From Herbidospora mongoliensis (GTDB taxonomy: Bacteria > Actinomycetota > Actinomycetes > Streptosporangiales > Streptosporangiaceae), in assembly GCF_001570545.1 (NCBI RefSeq), contig NZ_BBXD01000013.1, forward strand, positions 186,001 through 250,000: 64,000 nucleotides of DNA. Direction: 5' to 3'. The translations under genes were made by a program, and so were the position numbers. Positions 42,514 to 53,513 of this stretch are shown piece by piece. Under the pieces are notes generated by a model. It was not told where the DNA came from. It saw only the letters and a list, made by a program, of their open reading frames with translations, and did no database searches. Within the stretch, counting starts at the first letter, position 1, and every line of letters begins with the position of its first letter.

Positions 42514-42844
42514 TGAGTCCCAGGCCACCGGCCACCACGCCGCGGCCCCGACCCACACGCTGGAGGAGATCACCGGCGTCATCGGCTGCACCCCCGAGAT
42601 CCAGGGCAAGCAGCCGGACATGCGCCAGGCGATGTGCTCCGCGCCGTCGTACCGCTCGGTCGTGCTGACCTTCAAGGGCGACCAGAACCAGACCGACTGG
42701 CTGAAGGGCGCCCAGGCGTACGGCGGGACCTACCTGGTCGGCACCCGCTGGGTCGTGGTCGGCCCGGAGAAGGAGCTCAACGGCCTGATCCCGCGCCTTG
42801 GCGGACACGTCGAGGTGGCAGAGCACGGAGGACATTCCGGCTAG
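42428..42844 (+). CDS. Small membrane-anchored protein with two cysteines, partner of CopD/CtaG
   Basis: The 138-residue protein has a single N-terminal hydrophobic segment (about 10-27) and an external domain with two Cys (in VIGCTPEI and RQAMCSAP), and His residues near both ends (TGHHAAAPTH and EHGGHSG). It has AGGAGG 6 nt before the ATG and overlaps the copD end by 86 nt. The layout suggests a copper- or redox-linked accessory protein, but no family is recognised. Confidence 0.7.
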   Translation: MSLVVTRRWTLPILALAAIPVIWWTIGGDESQATGHHAAAPTHTLEEITGVIGCTPEIQGKQPDMRQAMCSAPSYRSVVLTFKGDQNQTDWLKGAQAYGGTYLVGTRWVVVGPEKELNGLIPRLGGHVEVAEHGGHSG

Positions 42845-43961
42845 CCCGCTCGGCCCCGTCACGGGCCTTGGCCGACGTGGTGCCGACGACGCGGCCAGCG
42901 ACGAAGACGGTGTGGACGTCGCCCCTGGTCGCCGACGCGACGACGGCGGCGACGGGATCGATCACCGGCGCCATGCCGGGCGAATCCGTAGAGATCATGA
43001 TGAGATCGGCCTGCTTGCCGGGCGTGAGCGAGCCGATCTCCCGGTCGAGCCCGATGGCCCGGGCGCCTTCGATGGTCGCCATCCTGAGGACGTCGGCGGC
43101 CGGAGTCCCCGGCAGCGCGGCCCGCATGACCGAGAACAGGTCGCCGGGCACCGTGACGACGGTGTCGACCCCGAGGCCGGTCGGGATCCCGTGCGCCCGG
43201 AACTTCACGGTGTGCGGTTCGCCGTGCCCCATCTGCCTCTCCACGGCGGGTGCGACCGAGGCGGTGGCACCGGCATCGGCCATCATCTTCACCGCGTCGC
43301 CGGTGAAGCCGTTGCCGTGCACGAACATCACATCAGGCCCGAGCAGCCCGCGTTCGTGCAGGATCTCGACGGCGCCCACACCCGTGGCATGAAGACTGAT
43401 GTGCACGCCCATCTCCCGCGCCGCCCTGAAGTCGGCGACGGCCTCCTCGACCGGACCGTAGACCGGCCCTATCGCGGCCAGCGCCGGTGTGATCCTCCCC
43501 GAGGGTCTCAGGCGGGGCAGCGCGTCCCGGTCGGGATGCGCGAACACGGCCCGGACGCCCGCTTGGCGAAGCCCGTCGAGCGCCGCCTCCGGATGGGGGA
43601 TGTGCGACCAGTCGTACACGGTCGTGACACCGGCGTCGAGGGCGTCGAGCGCGCCCCAGTGGTTGGCCGCGTTCACGTCGTCTTCGGTGAAGGCGGGCGC
43701 GAGCGTGCCGAGGATCAGATCGAGGTATTCACCGAGAGAGGAGTCGGGCGTCAGCGCCCGGAGCACGCTCTGCCAGACATGGCGGTGGGTGTCGACGAGT
43801 CCCGGCATGACGATCATCCCCTGGGCGTCGATGACGTGATCCGCCGCGAGGTCGCCGCCGATGGCGGCTATCCGCCCGTCCTCGATGAGCAGATCGCCTT
43901 CGACCGTGCGGGGTTCCGGGTCGGTGTCGAGCAGGGTGGCGTTGGTGATGAGCGTGCGCAT
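42777..43961 (-). CDS. Amidohydrolase family protein (cytosine deaminase / TRZ-ATZ like)
   Basis: The 394-residue protein opens with a small beta domain (MRTLITNATLLDTDPEPRTVEGDLLIEDGRIAAIGGD) and continues with the metal motif GLVDTHRHVW and later His and Asp residues (SLHATGVGA, VHGNG, GLGVDTVVTVPGDL). It should hydrolyse or deaminate a cyclic amide or amine. It is divergent from a MarR gene with an operator in the short spacer, so expression is probably induced by its substrate or a related compound. The 3' end overlaps the convergent membrane-protein gene by 68 nt. Confidence 0.85.
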   Translation of the reverse strand: MRTLITNATLLDTDPEPRTVEGDLLIEDGRIAAIGGDLAADHVIDAQGMIVMPGLVDTHRHVWQSVLRALTPDSSLGEYLDLILGTLAPAFTEDDVNAANHWGALDALDAGVTTVYDWSHIPHPEAALDGLRQAGVRAVFAHPDRDALPRLRPSGRITPALAAIGPVYGPVEEAVADFRAAREMGVHISLHATGVGAVEILHERGLLGPDVMFVHGNGFTGDAVKMMADAGATASVAPAVERQMGHGEPHTVKFRAHGIPTGLGVDTVVTVPGDLFSVMRAALPGTPAADVLRMATIEGARAIGLDREIGSLTPGKQADLIMISTDSPGMAPVIDPVAAVVASATRGDVHTVFVAGRVVGTTSAKARDGAERASRNVLRALPPRRVRQGAGSGR

Positions 43962-43971
43962 GGAGATTTCC

Positions 43972-43997
43972 CTTTCTAGAAAGCTTTTTGGAAAGCT
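43972..43997. promoter_or_regulatory. Two overlapping palindromes, probable MarR operator
   Basis: CTTTCTAGAAAG (43972-43983) is a perfect 12-bp palindrome, and AGCTTT-TTGG-AAAGCT (43982-43997) overlaps its end. GAAAGCT is thus repeated at a 12-bp interval. The site sits in the 63-nt spacer between the amidohydrolase and marR starts and can control both. Confidence 0.7.
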
Positions 43998-44024
43998 ATC
44001 AGGCGAGACAATTACACTCAAGCC

Positions 44025-44516
44025 ATGGACCGCGTGGACGAAATGATCACCAGGTGGCGGACCGAGCTTCCCGAGGCCGCCACGACGGAACTGGAGATCG
44101 TCAAGCGCTCGGGCCGGCTGAAGGGAAAGATCGAGGAGGTCACCGCCCGTGTCCTCGGCGCCCACGGCCTGACCTACGCCGACTTCGACGTGCTCGCCAC
44201 CCTGCGCCGCGAAGGCGAGCCCTACCGCCTCAAGCCGAGCCGTCTGTCCGCCCACGTCATGCTCACCACGGGCGGCACCAGCAACATCCTCCAGCGGCTG
44301 CAGTCCACGGGCCTGATCGTGCGCGAGCCCGACCCCACCGACGGCCGTTCCTCCTGGGTACGCCTCACGCCCGAAGGCGTGGCCAAATCAGAGCAACTGT
44401 CCCTGGAGACCACGAAGGCCCATCGGGAGTTGCTCGCACCCGTCCCGCCGGAACGCCTGCGCGCCCTGGCCGACCTGCTGCGCGACGTGCTGATCGACCT
44501 CGGCGACGGCGTCTGA
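44025..44516 (+). CDS. MarR family transcriptional regulator
   Basis: The 163-residue protein has a winged helix-turn-helix: LTYADFDVLATLRR, LSAHVMLTTGGTSNILQRLQSTGLIVREPDPTDGRSSWVRLTPEG. That last stretch is the MarR recognition helix and wing. It probably represses itself and the divergent amidohydrolase through the palindromes at 43972-43997 and releases DNA on binding a small aromatic or amide ligand (inferred from context). Confidence 0.9.
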   Translation: MDRVDEMITRWRTELPEAATTELEIVKRSGRLKGKIEEVTARVLGAHGLTYADFDVLATLRREGEPYRLKPSRLSAHVMLTTGGTSNILQRLQSTGLIVREPDPTDGRSSWVRLTPEGVAKSEQLSLETTKAHRELLAPVPPERLRALADLLRDVLIDLGDGV

Positions 44517-44595
44517 CCGACGGATATGTGAAGGTTTCGTGATTGCGCGCGCAAAGTTCATCGCGCGGAGACTTCTCACCAATACGCTGTCCGCC

Positions 44596-45276
44596 ATGAG
44601 GCGATTAATCGCATTCGCCGGGAGCGCGGCCATGGTGGGCACGGTTCTCACCACTCCGGCCGCCGCCGCACCCGCCGACCCCCTCCAGGCACTCGCGGCA
44701 AAGCTCGAAAGCGCCCACGGGGTGCATTACGAGACCGTGCAGAGAACCGACGACGCCACCTTCAAGATCTACGGTGACCTCCAGTTCGGGTGGTCCCGGG
44801 TGAAGGCCAACCGCGCCATCGTGGAGCCGGTCCTCGCGCCGTCCGCCACGATGGAGGAGCGGCACGAGAAGATCAGCGAGACCATCTGGGTCGGTGACGA
44901 CGTCTACCACGACGACGACGCCGGCGGCTGGAAGCTGAACGACGACGTGACGGCCGCCGGGCTCGACGACCCGGTCGTACACTCGCTCTCGGTGGCGGAG
45001 ATCGGCGCGCTGGTGAAGTCGGCGAAGAAGAAGTCCGCCGGAACCGTCCTCGACGGGGTGTCGACGACGATCTACGAGGGCCGCTACCGCAGCAAGATCC
45101 GTGTGACGGACTGGAAGATCTGGATCGGAAGTGACGGTCTGATTCGACGGGTCACGAGTGACACGGCGAAAAAGGATGGAAAAGACCGGACCGTCCGTGA
45201 CACGTATCTCACGGAATGGGGCAAGCCGGTATGGATCTACGCTCCTGACCAGCGGCTTGTCACTTCCCGCAGTTAA
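44596..45276 (+). CDS. Exported LppX/LprG-like protein, paralogue 1
   Basis: The 226-residue protein has a signal peptide (cleavage likely after PAAAAP) and a mature domain with SAHGVHYETVQR, VYHDDDAGGWKLND and WKIWIGSDGLIRRV, the pattern of LppX_LprAFG-type lipid carriers. No lipobox Cys is present, so it is probably secreted. TACGCT lies 7 nt before the ATG, suggesting a leaderless transcript. A TTA leucine codon is the fourth codon. The next gene is a clear paralogue. A GTG at 44539 next to a TTGCGCGCGCAA palindrome is a less likely start. Confidence 0.75.
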   Translation: MRRLIAFAGSAAMVGTVLTTPAAAAPADPLQALAAKLESAHGVHYETVQRTDDATFKIYGDLQFGWSRVKANRAIVEPVLAPSATMEERHEKISETIWVGDDVYHDDDAGGWKLNDDVTAAGLDDPVVHSLSVAEIGALVKSAKKKSAGTVLDGVSTTIYEGRYRSKIRVTDWKIWIGSDGLIRRVTSDTAKKDGKDRTVRDTYLTEWGKPVWIYAPDQRLVTSRS

Positions 45277-45303
45277 CTGACCACTTTGTCGCGAACGGCT
45301 TGA

Positions 45304-45330
45304 TAACCCTGTCCGAATAGGACAGGGTTA
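45304..45330. promoter_or_regulatory. 11-bp perfect hairpin between the two paralogous exported-protein genes
   Basis: Arms TAACCCTGTCC and GGACAGGGTTA flank a 5-nt loop, 28 nt after the first stop and 33 nt before the second start. There is no U-run. It may terminate the first transcript, act as an operator for the second gene, or stabilise the 3' end of an mRNA. Confidence 0.6.
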
Positions 45331-45362
45331 CCGGCAATCACGACAAACGGGGTGACAAAAGA

Positions 45363-46205
45363 ATGAAGCGATTAATCGCGGCCGCTGCGGCGTTCGCCAT
45401 GGTGACGGCGCTGACCACGGGGGCGGCGCAGGCCAGGGCGGCAGACCCGGTGGCGGCACTGACCGCGCAGTTGAAGAGCGCGCACGGGGTCCACTTCAAC
45501 TCGGTCAGCAAGATCGAACCGGACCTGGGCTTCAAGAGCCGGACGTACGGCGACCTCCAGTTCGGCCGATCGCGGATCACGGCGAGCAGCATCATCGCCA
45601 CCAGCAGCCAGGAAGAGACGCTGCCGCCGGAACTGATCGATCTGTTCGGCGGCTTCGACCTCTCCTCGACCCAGACGATCAACGTCAAGGGCGCCACGTA
45701 CCTGTCCGGTCCCCTGGTCGGCCTTCTCGACCCGCCCCCGGGCAAGACCTGGATCCGTGCCAAGGCCAAGGGCAACTCGTCAGGACTGGGCAACACGGCC
45801 ATCAACGTGCTGTCTCCCAAAGAGCTGCGCACGCTGCTGAAGTCGACGACGTCGAAGAAGCCGGGCGGGGTCGTCAACGGGGTGGCCACCACGCTCTACA
45901 CCGGCAGGCAGAAGCTGGACGTGAGCCTGCCCGGCTATCCGCTGTCCTGGACCCTCAACTGGAAGCTGTGGATCGGCACCGAAGACGGCCTGATCCGCCG
46001 CATCACGACCCGCGACGTGCTGGAGTCGACCGACACCAAGGGCAAGAAGCAGCAGGTCAAGCTGAGCTCCGACACCTACCTGACCGCGTGGGGCAAGAAG
46101 GTCTGGATCGACCCGCCGGCGGAGCAGTACGTCTGGGACTTCGAGGACGCGATCGGCGAATTCACCAAGCCGAACGTCATCGGCGCCATCAACCTGGGCG
46201 ACTGA
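45363..46205 (+). CDS. Exported LppX/LprG-like protein, paralogue 2
   Basis: The 280-residue protein has a signal peptide (MKRLIAAAAAFAMVTALTTGAAQARA) and the same fold pattern as paralogue 1: SAHGVHFNSVSK, YGDLQFGRSR, NWKLWIGTEDGLIRRI and DTYLTAWGKKVWI. It has longer loops and a C-terminal extension ending NVIGAINLGD. There is no lipobox. Like its partner it uses a TTA codon at position 4, inside an identical GCGATTAATCGC palindrome. A lipid- or hydrophobe-binding role is inferred from family only. Confidence 0.75.
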   Translation: MKRLIAAAAAFAMVTALTTGAAQARAADPVAALTAQLKSAHGVHFNSVSKIEPDLGFKSRTYGDLQFGRSRITASSIIATSSQEETLPPELIDLFGGFDLSSTQTINVKGATYLSGPLVGLLDPPPGKTWIRAKAKGNSSGLGNTAINVLSPKELRTLLKSTTSKKPGGVVNGVATTLYTGRQKLDVSLPGYPLSWTLNWKLWIGTEDGLIRRITTRDVLESTDTKGKKQQVKLSSDTYLTAWGKKVWIDPPAEQYVWDFEDAIGEFTKPNVIGAINLGD

Positions 46206-46251
46206 CGCCGAAGCAGTGAACGCGCCCCGCCGGTTCGGCAGAATCGGCGGG

Positions 46252-47061
46252 GTGACGTCTTTCGACGAGGTCGCCGTATATCGGGACGAACTGCGGGCCC
46301 ACTGCTACCGGTTGCTCGGGTCGATGGACGACGCCGAGGACGCCGTACAGGAGACGCTGCAACGGGCCTGGCGGAACCTCGACGGGTTCGAGGGCTCGCT
46401 GCGCGCCTGGCTCTACAAGATCGCCACCAATCGCGCCCTGACGATCATCGGGCAGCGCAAACAACCGATCGAGCTCGGGCCGCCCATCTTCGTGGAGAGC
46501 GCCGAGACCAAGGTGCTCGTCCAGGAGAGCGTGGAGCTGGCCTTCGTGGCGGCCATCCACCATCTGACCCCGCCCCAGCGGGCCGCGCTGCTGCTCAGAG
46601 ACGTCCTCGGCTATTCGGCGCAGGAGGCCGCCGACATGCTCGGGACCTCGGCGACCGCCGTGCACAGCGCCGTCAGGCGGGCCCGTGCGGCCCTCGCGGA
46701 GCAGGACTCGCTCGGCGAGGAGGGGCAGCGCGACGCGGCCGCGCGCTACGCCGCCGCCTGGCACGCCGGGGATCTCGACGGGATCGTCGCGATGCTGACC
46801 GAGGACGCCAAGTACACGATGCCGCCGCTCGACGAGCGCTACCACGGCCACGCGGAGATCCGGCAATTCCTGGTCGAGGGGCCGCTCCAGTTCGGGTGGC
46901 GGTTCGTCGCGACCTCGTCGCCGAAGGTGTGGGTGACGTACATGATCAGTGAGGGCCGGGAGCTTCCCGTCAGCGTCGACGTGCTCGTCTTCCGGGGCGC
47001 GCGGATTTCCGCGGTCGTCTCGTTCGTCAGCGACGAATTCGTGCGCTTCCTCGGGTTGTAG
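46252..47061 (+). CDS. ECF sigma factor with C-terminal SnoaL/NTF2-like domain
   Basis: Sigma region 2 reads ELRAHCYRLLGSMDDAEDAVQETLQRAWRN, and region 4 has LTPPQRAALLLRDVLGYSAQEAADMLGTSATAVHSAVRRAR. A SnoaL-like domain of about 110 residues follows (YAAAWHAGDLDGIVAMLTEDAKYTMPP), the layout of SigG/SigJ-type ECFs in which that domain controls activity. No anti-sigma gene is adjacent. The GTG at 46252 (MTSFDEVAVYRDEL) is preferred over GTG 46216. The next gene is another NTF2-like protein, probably cotranscribed. Confidence 0.85.
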   Translation: MTSFDEVAVYRDELRAHCYRLLGSMDDAEDAVQETLQRAWRNLDGFEGSLRAWLYKIATNRALTIIGQRKQPIELGPPIFVESAETKVLVQESVELAFVAAIHHLTPPQRAALLLRDVLGYSAQEAADMLGTSATAVHSAVRRARAALAEQDSLGEEGQRDAAARYAAAWHAGDLDGIVAMLTEDAKYTMPPLDERYHGHAEIRQFLVEGPLQFGWRFVATSSPKVWVTYMISEGRELPVSVDVLVFRGARISAVVSFVSDEFVRFLGL

Positions 47062-47065
47062 AGGT

Positions 47066-47479
47066 ATGGACGACATCCGCAAGCTGATCGAGAACTGGGC
47101 CCGCGCGGTCCACGAGGGTGACCTCGACCAGGTCACCGCCCAGCACACCGACGACATCGTCATGTTCGACGTGCCGCCTCCGTATGAGGGGGTCCGCGGC
47201 ATCGGCGCCTACCGGGACACCTGGCCCGGGTTCTTCGAGTGGCAGCGTTCTGGCGCGGTCTTCGACATCGAGGAGCTCGACGTCGTCGCGGGGGCCGACG
47301 TCGCGTACGCCTTCGCCATCGCACGCTGCGCCGACGCCACCGACGACTCTCCGGTACGGCTCCGCCTCACCTTCGGCCTGAAGATGGTCGACGGGCAGTG
47401 GCGGATCGCCCACGAGCACCACTCGTTCCCGTCGGAGCTCTCCGGCGAGGACGAGATCAGGGCCCTGGGAGATCTCTGA
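47066..47479 (+). CDS. SnoaL/YybH-like NTF2-fold protein
   Basis: The 137-residue protein fits the DUF4440/SnoaL family: IENWARAVHEGDLDQVTAQHTDDIVMFDVPPPYEGVRG near the start and MVDGQWRIAHEHHSFP at the end. Members bind small ligands or act as cyclases; the role is unknown here. It starts 4 nt after the ECF sigma gene stop, which itself ends in an NTF2-like domain, so the pair may sense a common ligand. Confidence 0.82.
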   Translation: MDDIRKLIENWARAVHEGDLDQVTAQHTDDIVMFDVPPPYEGVRGIGAYRDTWPGFFEWQRSGAVFDIEELDVVAGADVAYAFAIARCADATDDSPVRLRLTFGLKMVDGQWRIAHEHHSFPSELSGEDEIRALGDL

Positions 47480-47480
47480 C

Positions 47481-47613
47481 CTGCGGGTTCTCTCAGGAGA
47501 CAGCGTGGCGGTGTCGTTCGGCCACGACCTCGTCCTCGGCGGCGCGTCGCGGGCGACCCGGGTGTTCGCCAGGCGTGGTGGACGCTGGGTGCTCGTCCAC
47601 CAGCACCTGAGCG

Positions 47614-47621
<8 letters not shown>
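47481..47621 (+). pseudogene. C-terminal remnant of a second NTF2-like gene
   Basis: An open stretch without a start codon encodes LRVLSGDSVAVSFGHDLVLG and then [22 protein letters not shown] before a TAG. The ending is the usual last strand of SnoaL-like proteins, so this looks like the 3' remnant of a duplicated neighbour. It overlaps the metH stop codon by a few bases. Confidence 0.5.
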
Positions 47622-51153
<3,532 letters not shown>

Positions 51154-51171
51154 TGAGCCTCCTCCGTACTA

Positions 51172-51251
51172 AGGAAGAGGCGACCTTACTGGGATGGTTC
51201 CAGCCGAGCGTGGCGGGCGTTCACAAGCCCGTTGCAGCGCCTCTCGACCTG
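51172..51251 (-). ncRNA. S-adenosylhomocysteine (SAH) riboswitch of metH
   Basis: On the minus strand the leader reads GGTCGAG, then AGGCGC-TGCAA, then a hairpin CGGGC/GCCCG, then CCACGCTCGGC. This is the order and sequence of SAH riboswitches as I recall them: P1 (GTCGAG with CTCGGC), the conserved GCGCTGCAA segment, P2, and CCAsGCTCG. Downstream AGGTCGCCTCT can pair with AGAGGCG to form the pseudoknot. It starts at the predicted transcription start and ends about 20 nt before the metH GTG, so it can control ribosome access. Confidence 0.85.
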
Positions 51252-51257
51252 CGGACC

Positions 51258-51283
51258 AGTTTAACAAACCCACCGCATGTCAA
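51258..51283 (-). promoter_or_regulatory. metH: metH promoter
   Basis: On the minus strand TTGACA (51283-51278) is followed by TGT-TAAACT with TAAACT at 51263-51258. The 14-nt spacer is short, but the extended TGn -10 may compensate. The predicted start is about 51251, exactly where the riboswitch begins. Confidence 0.55.
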
Positions 51284-51289
51284 GACCAT

Positions 51290-51301
51290 CGAAATATTTC
51301 G
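51290..51301. promoter_or_regulatory. CGAAA-type palindrome in the metH-xylanase spacer
   Basis: CGAAATATTTCG is a perfect 12-bp palindrome. Inverted CGAAA repeats have been reported near actinomycete xylanase promoters (recalled, not checked). It is about 105 nt upstream of the xylanase ATG. Confidence 0.5.
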
Positions 51302-51351
51302 GTCCTACAAACTGGGTCTTTCTCACTTTGCTCGGTCTGGCTAGCATTCGA

Positions 51352-51370
51352 TTTCGGAACATCTCCGAAA
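51352..51370. promoter_or_regulatory. Second CGAAA-type inverted repeat upstream of the xylanase gene
   Basis: TTTCGGA-ACATC-TCCGAAA is a perfect 7-bp inverted repeat 37 nt before the xylanase start codon. With the palindrome at 51290 it makes a pair of related sites, as expected for a LacI-type xylan repressor. Confidence 0.5.
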
Positions 51371-51406
51371 CATTTTGGAGCCTGACCCCCCAAAGGAGAG
51401 AGTTCG

Positions 51407-52573
51407 ATGAGACGACTGGTGGTCATCGCGGCCACGGCGCTCGGACTTGTGGCTGTGCTCAGCCCGGGACCCGTGTCGGCTAATGGGCGGCCTCCGGCCG
51501 TACAGGACCAGAGCCTGAAAGCCTTAGCCGCCCGGCACAACCTGGCGATCGGCACGGCGATCAGCAACGACGCCCTGGCCGAACCCCAGTACAAGACCAT
51601 CGCCACCCAGCAGTTCAGCAGCGTCACCCACGAGAACGCCATGAAGTGGGAGAGCCTGGAGCCCACCCGCGGCACCTACGACTGGGCCGCCGCCGACGCG
51701 TTGATCGACTTCGCCCGCAAGAACAACCAGAAGGTGCGCGGCCACGTCCTGGTCTGGCACAACCAGCTGCCGGCATGGCTGACCGCCGGCGTCGCCGACG
51801 GCTCGATCTCCAAGACCCAGCTTCGCGACCTGCTCCGCAAGCACATCACGACCGTCGTGAAGCGCTACAAGGGCAAGATCTGGCAGTGGGACGTCGTCAA
51901 CGAGGCCGCCAGCGACCCGTGGGACACCCCCTCGGAGATCCACCTGAAGGGCTTCTGGGCGCAGAACCTCGGCCCTGACTACATCGCCGACGCCTTCCGC
52001 TGGGCCCGCGCCGCCGACCCCTCGGCGCTGCTGTTCTACAACGACTACAACATGGAGGCCTTCGGCGACCGGGGCGCCGGTGACAAGGTCTGGTTCATCT
52101 ACAACCTGATCAAGAAGCTGCGCTCCCAGGGCGTGCCGATCGACGGGTTCGGCTCGCAGGGGCACCTCGGAACGCAGTACGGGAACTTCGACGCCTTCCA
52201 GGTGAAGGAGGTCCTGGACGCTTTCTCCGACCTGGGGATGGTCAGCGCGTTCACCGAGGTCGACGTGCGGAGCCAGATGACCGCCGGCGTTCAGGCCGGC
52301 GACACCAACGAGATCAACCCCCGTCTCCAGGCCTCCGCCTCGAACTTCAGCGTGCTCCTGCAGGCCTGCCTGCTGAACCGGCACTGCCTGTCGTACACGG
52401 TGTGGGGCTTCACGGACAAGCACTCGTGGGTGCCGACCTGGTTCACCAACCCGCCGGAGGGCCTCGCGACCCTCTACGACGAGAACTACCAGCCGAAGCG
52501 CGCCTACAACTCGATCAAGTCGGACCTGGTGTTCGCGGGCCCGCCGAACGTCCTGCCCAGACCACGCCGCTGA
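51407..52573 (+). CDS. Secreted endo-1,4-beta-xylanase, glycoside hydrolase family 10
   Basis: The 388-residue protein has a signal peptide (to about residue 26) and a single GH10 barrel: FSSVTHENAMKWESLEP, GHVLVWHNQLPAW, acid/base Glu in WDVVNEA (about 166) and nucleophile Glu in FTEVDVR (about 283), then YTVWGFTDKHSW. It cuts internal xylan bonds outside the cell. No carbohydrate-binding domain is attached. GGAGAG precedes the ATG. CGAAA-type repeats upstream suggest induction by xylan products. The 3' end overlaps the convergent LysR gene by 70 nt. Confidence 0.95.
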   Translation: MRRLVVIAATALGLVAVLSPGPVSANGRPPAVQDQSLKALAARHNLAIGTAISNDALAEPQYKTIATQQFSSVTHENAMKWESLEPTRGTYDWAAADALIDFARKNNQKVRGHVLVWHNQLPAWLTAGVADGSISKTQLRDLLRKHITTVVKRYKGKIWQWDVVNEAASDPWDTPSEIHLKGFWAQNLGPDYIADAFRWARAADPSALLFYNDYNMEAFGDRGAGDKVWFIYNLIKKLRSQGVPIDGFGSQGHLGTQYGNFDAFQVKEVLDAFSDLGMVSAFTEVDVRSQMTAGVQAGDTNEINPRLQASASNFSVLLQACLLNRHCLSYTVWGFTDKHSWVPTWFTNPPEGLATLYDENYQPKRAYNSIKSDLVFAGPPNVLPRPRR

Positions 52574-53442
52574 CCTTCGACAAGGCCCTGGACGAACCTC
52601 GTCAGCACCGGTGACGAATCGGAGGCCCGCCACAGGGCCGCCGCGGTGATCGTGGCCGTGGGGCCCTTCAACGGGACGAAGGCCACGCCCTCCCGGCGGA
52701 GGCCCTCCGCCGAGGCGGGGACCAGGGCCACGCCCAGCCCGGCCGCGACGCTCATGAGCTGCGTCGAGACCTGGCAGACGCGGTGGGTGACGTTGGGGCG
52801 GAAACCGGCCGTGGTGCACATGCCATGGACGGTTTCCGCCCACTGGGCGCAGTCGGCCAGGTCGAGGATGACGAAGGGGTCCTGGGACAGGTCGGTGAGT
52901 TCGATCACCGGGTCGGCCGCCAGCGGGTGGTGCACGGGCAGGGCGGCGATGAACGGTTCGACCGAGAGGATCGTGCCCTCCGGGCAGACGATGTCGCCGA
53001 TGCGGGAGATGAAGGCGACGTCCACATCCGGCGGCTGGGTCGTGGCGCCCAGCGGGAGTTCGAGGAGGTCGACCTCGACGCCGGTGTGACGGTTCCGGAA
53101 GTCGGCGAGCATCGCCAGGAACGGGCCCGACGAGGTGGTCGGCATGTACGCCACCCTGAGACGCCCCAGCTCCCCGCGTCTGGCCTGGTCGGCCACCGCC
53201 TGGGCGACCTTCGCCTGGGCCAGTGTGCGGCGGGCCTCGACCAGGAACAGCTCCCCCACATGGGTCAGGCGGGTGCGGCGTTTCTCCCTGATCAGGAGCT
53301 CGACGCCGAGGACCGACTCGAGTTTCTGGATCTGCTGCGACAGGGCCGGCTGGGCGATGTGGAGACGTTCGGCGGCGCGGGCGAAGTGGAGTTCTTCGGC
53401 CAGGGCGACGAAGCCCTCCAGGTGGCGCAGCTCGAAGTTCAT
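52504..53442 (-). CDS. LysR family transcriptional regulator
   Basis: The 312-residue protein begins with the LysR helix-turn-helix MNFELRHLEGFVALAEELHFARAAERLHIAQPALSQQIQKLE and has a periplasmic-binding-like effector domain. It is divergent from an SDR/KAS III operon across 71 nt, the usual layout for LysR control of the neighbour. The spacer contains TCAA-CGCA-TTGA and other T-N11-A type spacings that could be its site. Confidence 0.9.
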   Translation of the reverse strand: MNFELRHLEGFVALAEELHFARAAERLHIAQPALSQQIQKLESVLGVELLIREKRRTRLTHVGELFLVEARRTLAQAKVAQAVADQARRGELGRLRVAYMPTTSSGPFLAMLADFRNRHTGVEVDLLELPLGATTQPPDVDVAFISRIGDIVCPEGTILSVEPFIAALPVHHPLAADPVIELTDLSQDPFVILDLADCAQWAETVHGMCTTAGFRPNVTHRVCQVSTQLMSVAAGLGVALVPASAEGLRREGVAFVPLKGPTATITAAALWRASDSSPVLTRFVQGLVEGQRRGLGRTFGGPANTRSDLIEL

Positions 53443-53462
53443 GCTTTCAGCTTATCAACGCA

Positions 53463-53489
53463 TTGACAATCGGTCTTTGATCTTATGAA
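53463..53489 (+). promoter_or_regulatory. Promoter of the SDR/KAS III operon
   Basis: TTGACA at 53463-53468 and TATGAA at 53484-53489 with a 15-nt spacer lie 25 nt before the SDR ATG. They overlap the region where the divergent LysR protein should bind. Confidence 0.45.
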
Positions 53490-53513
53490 CCCCGCGCTCT
53501 TAGCGTCAGAGCC

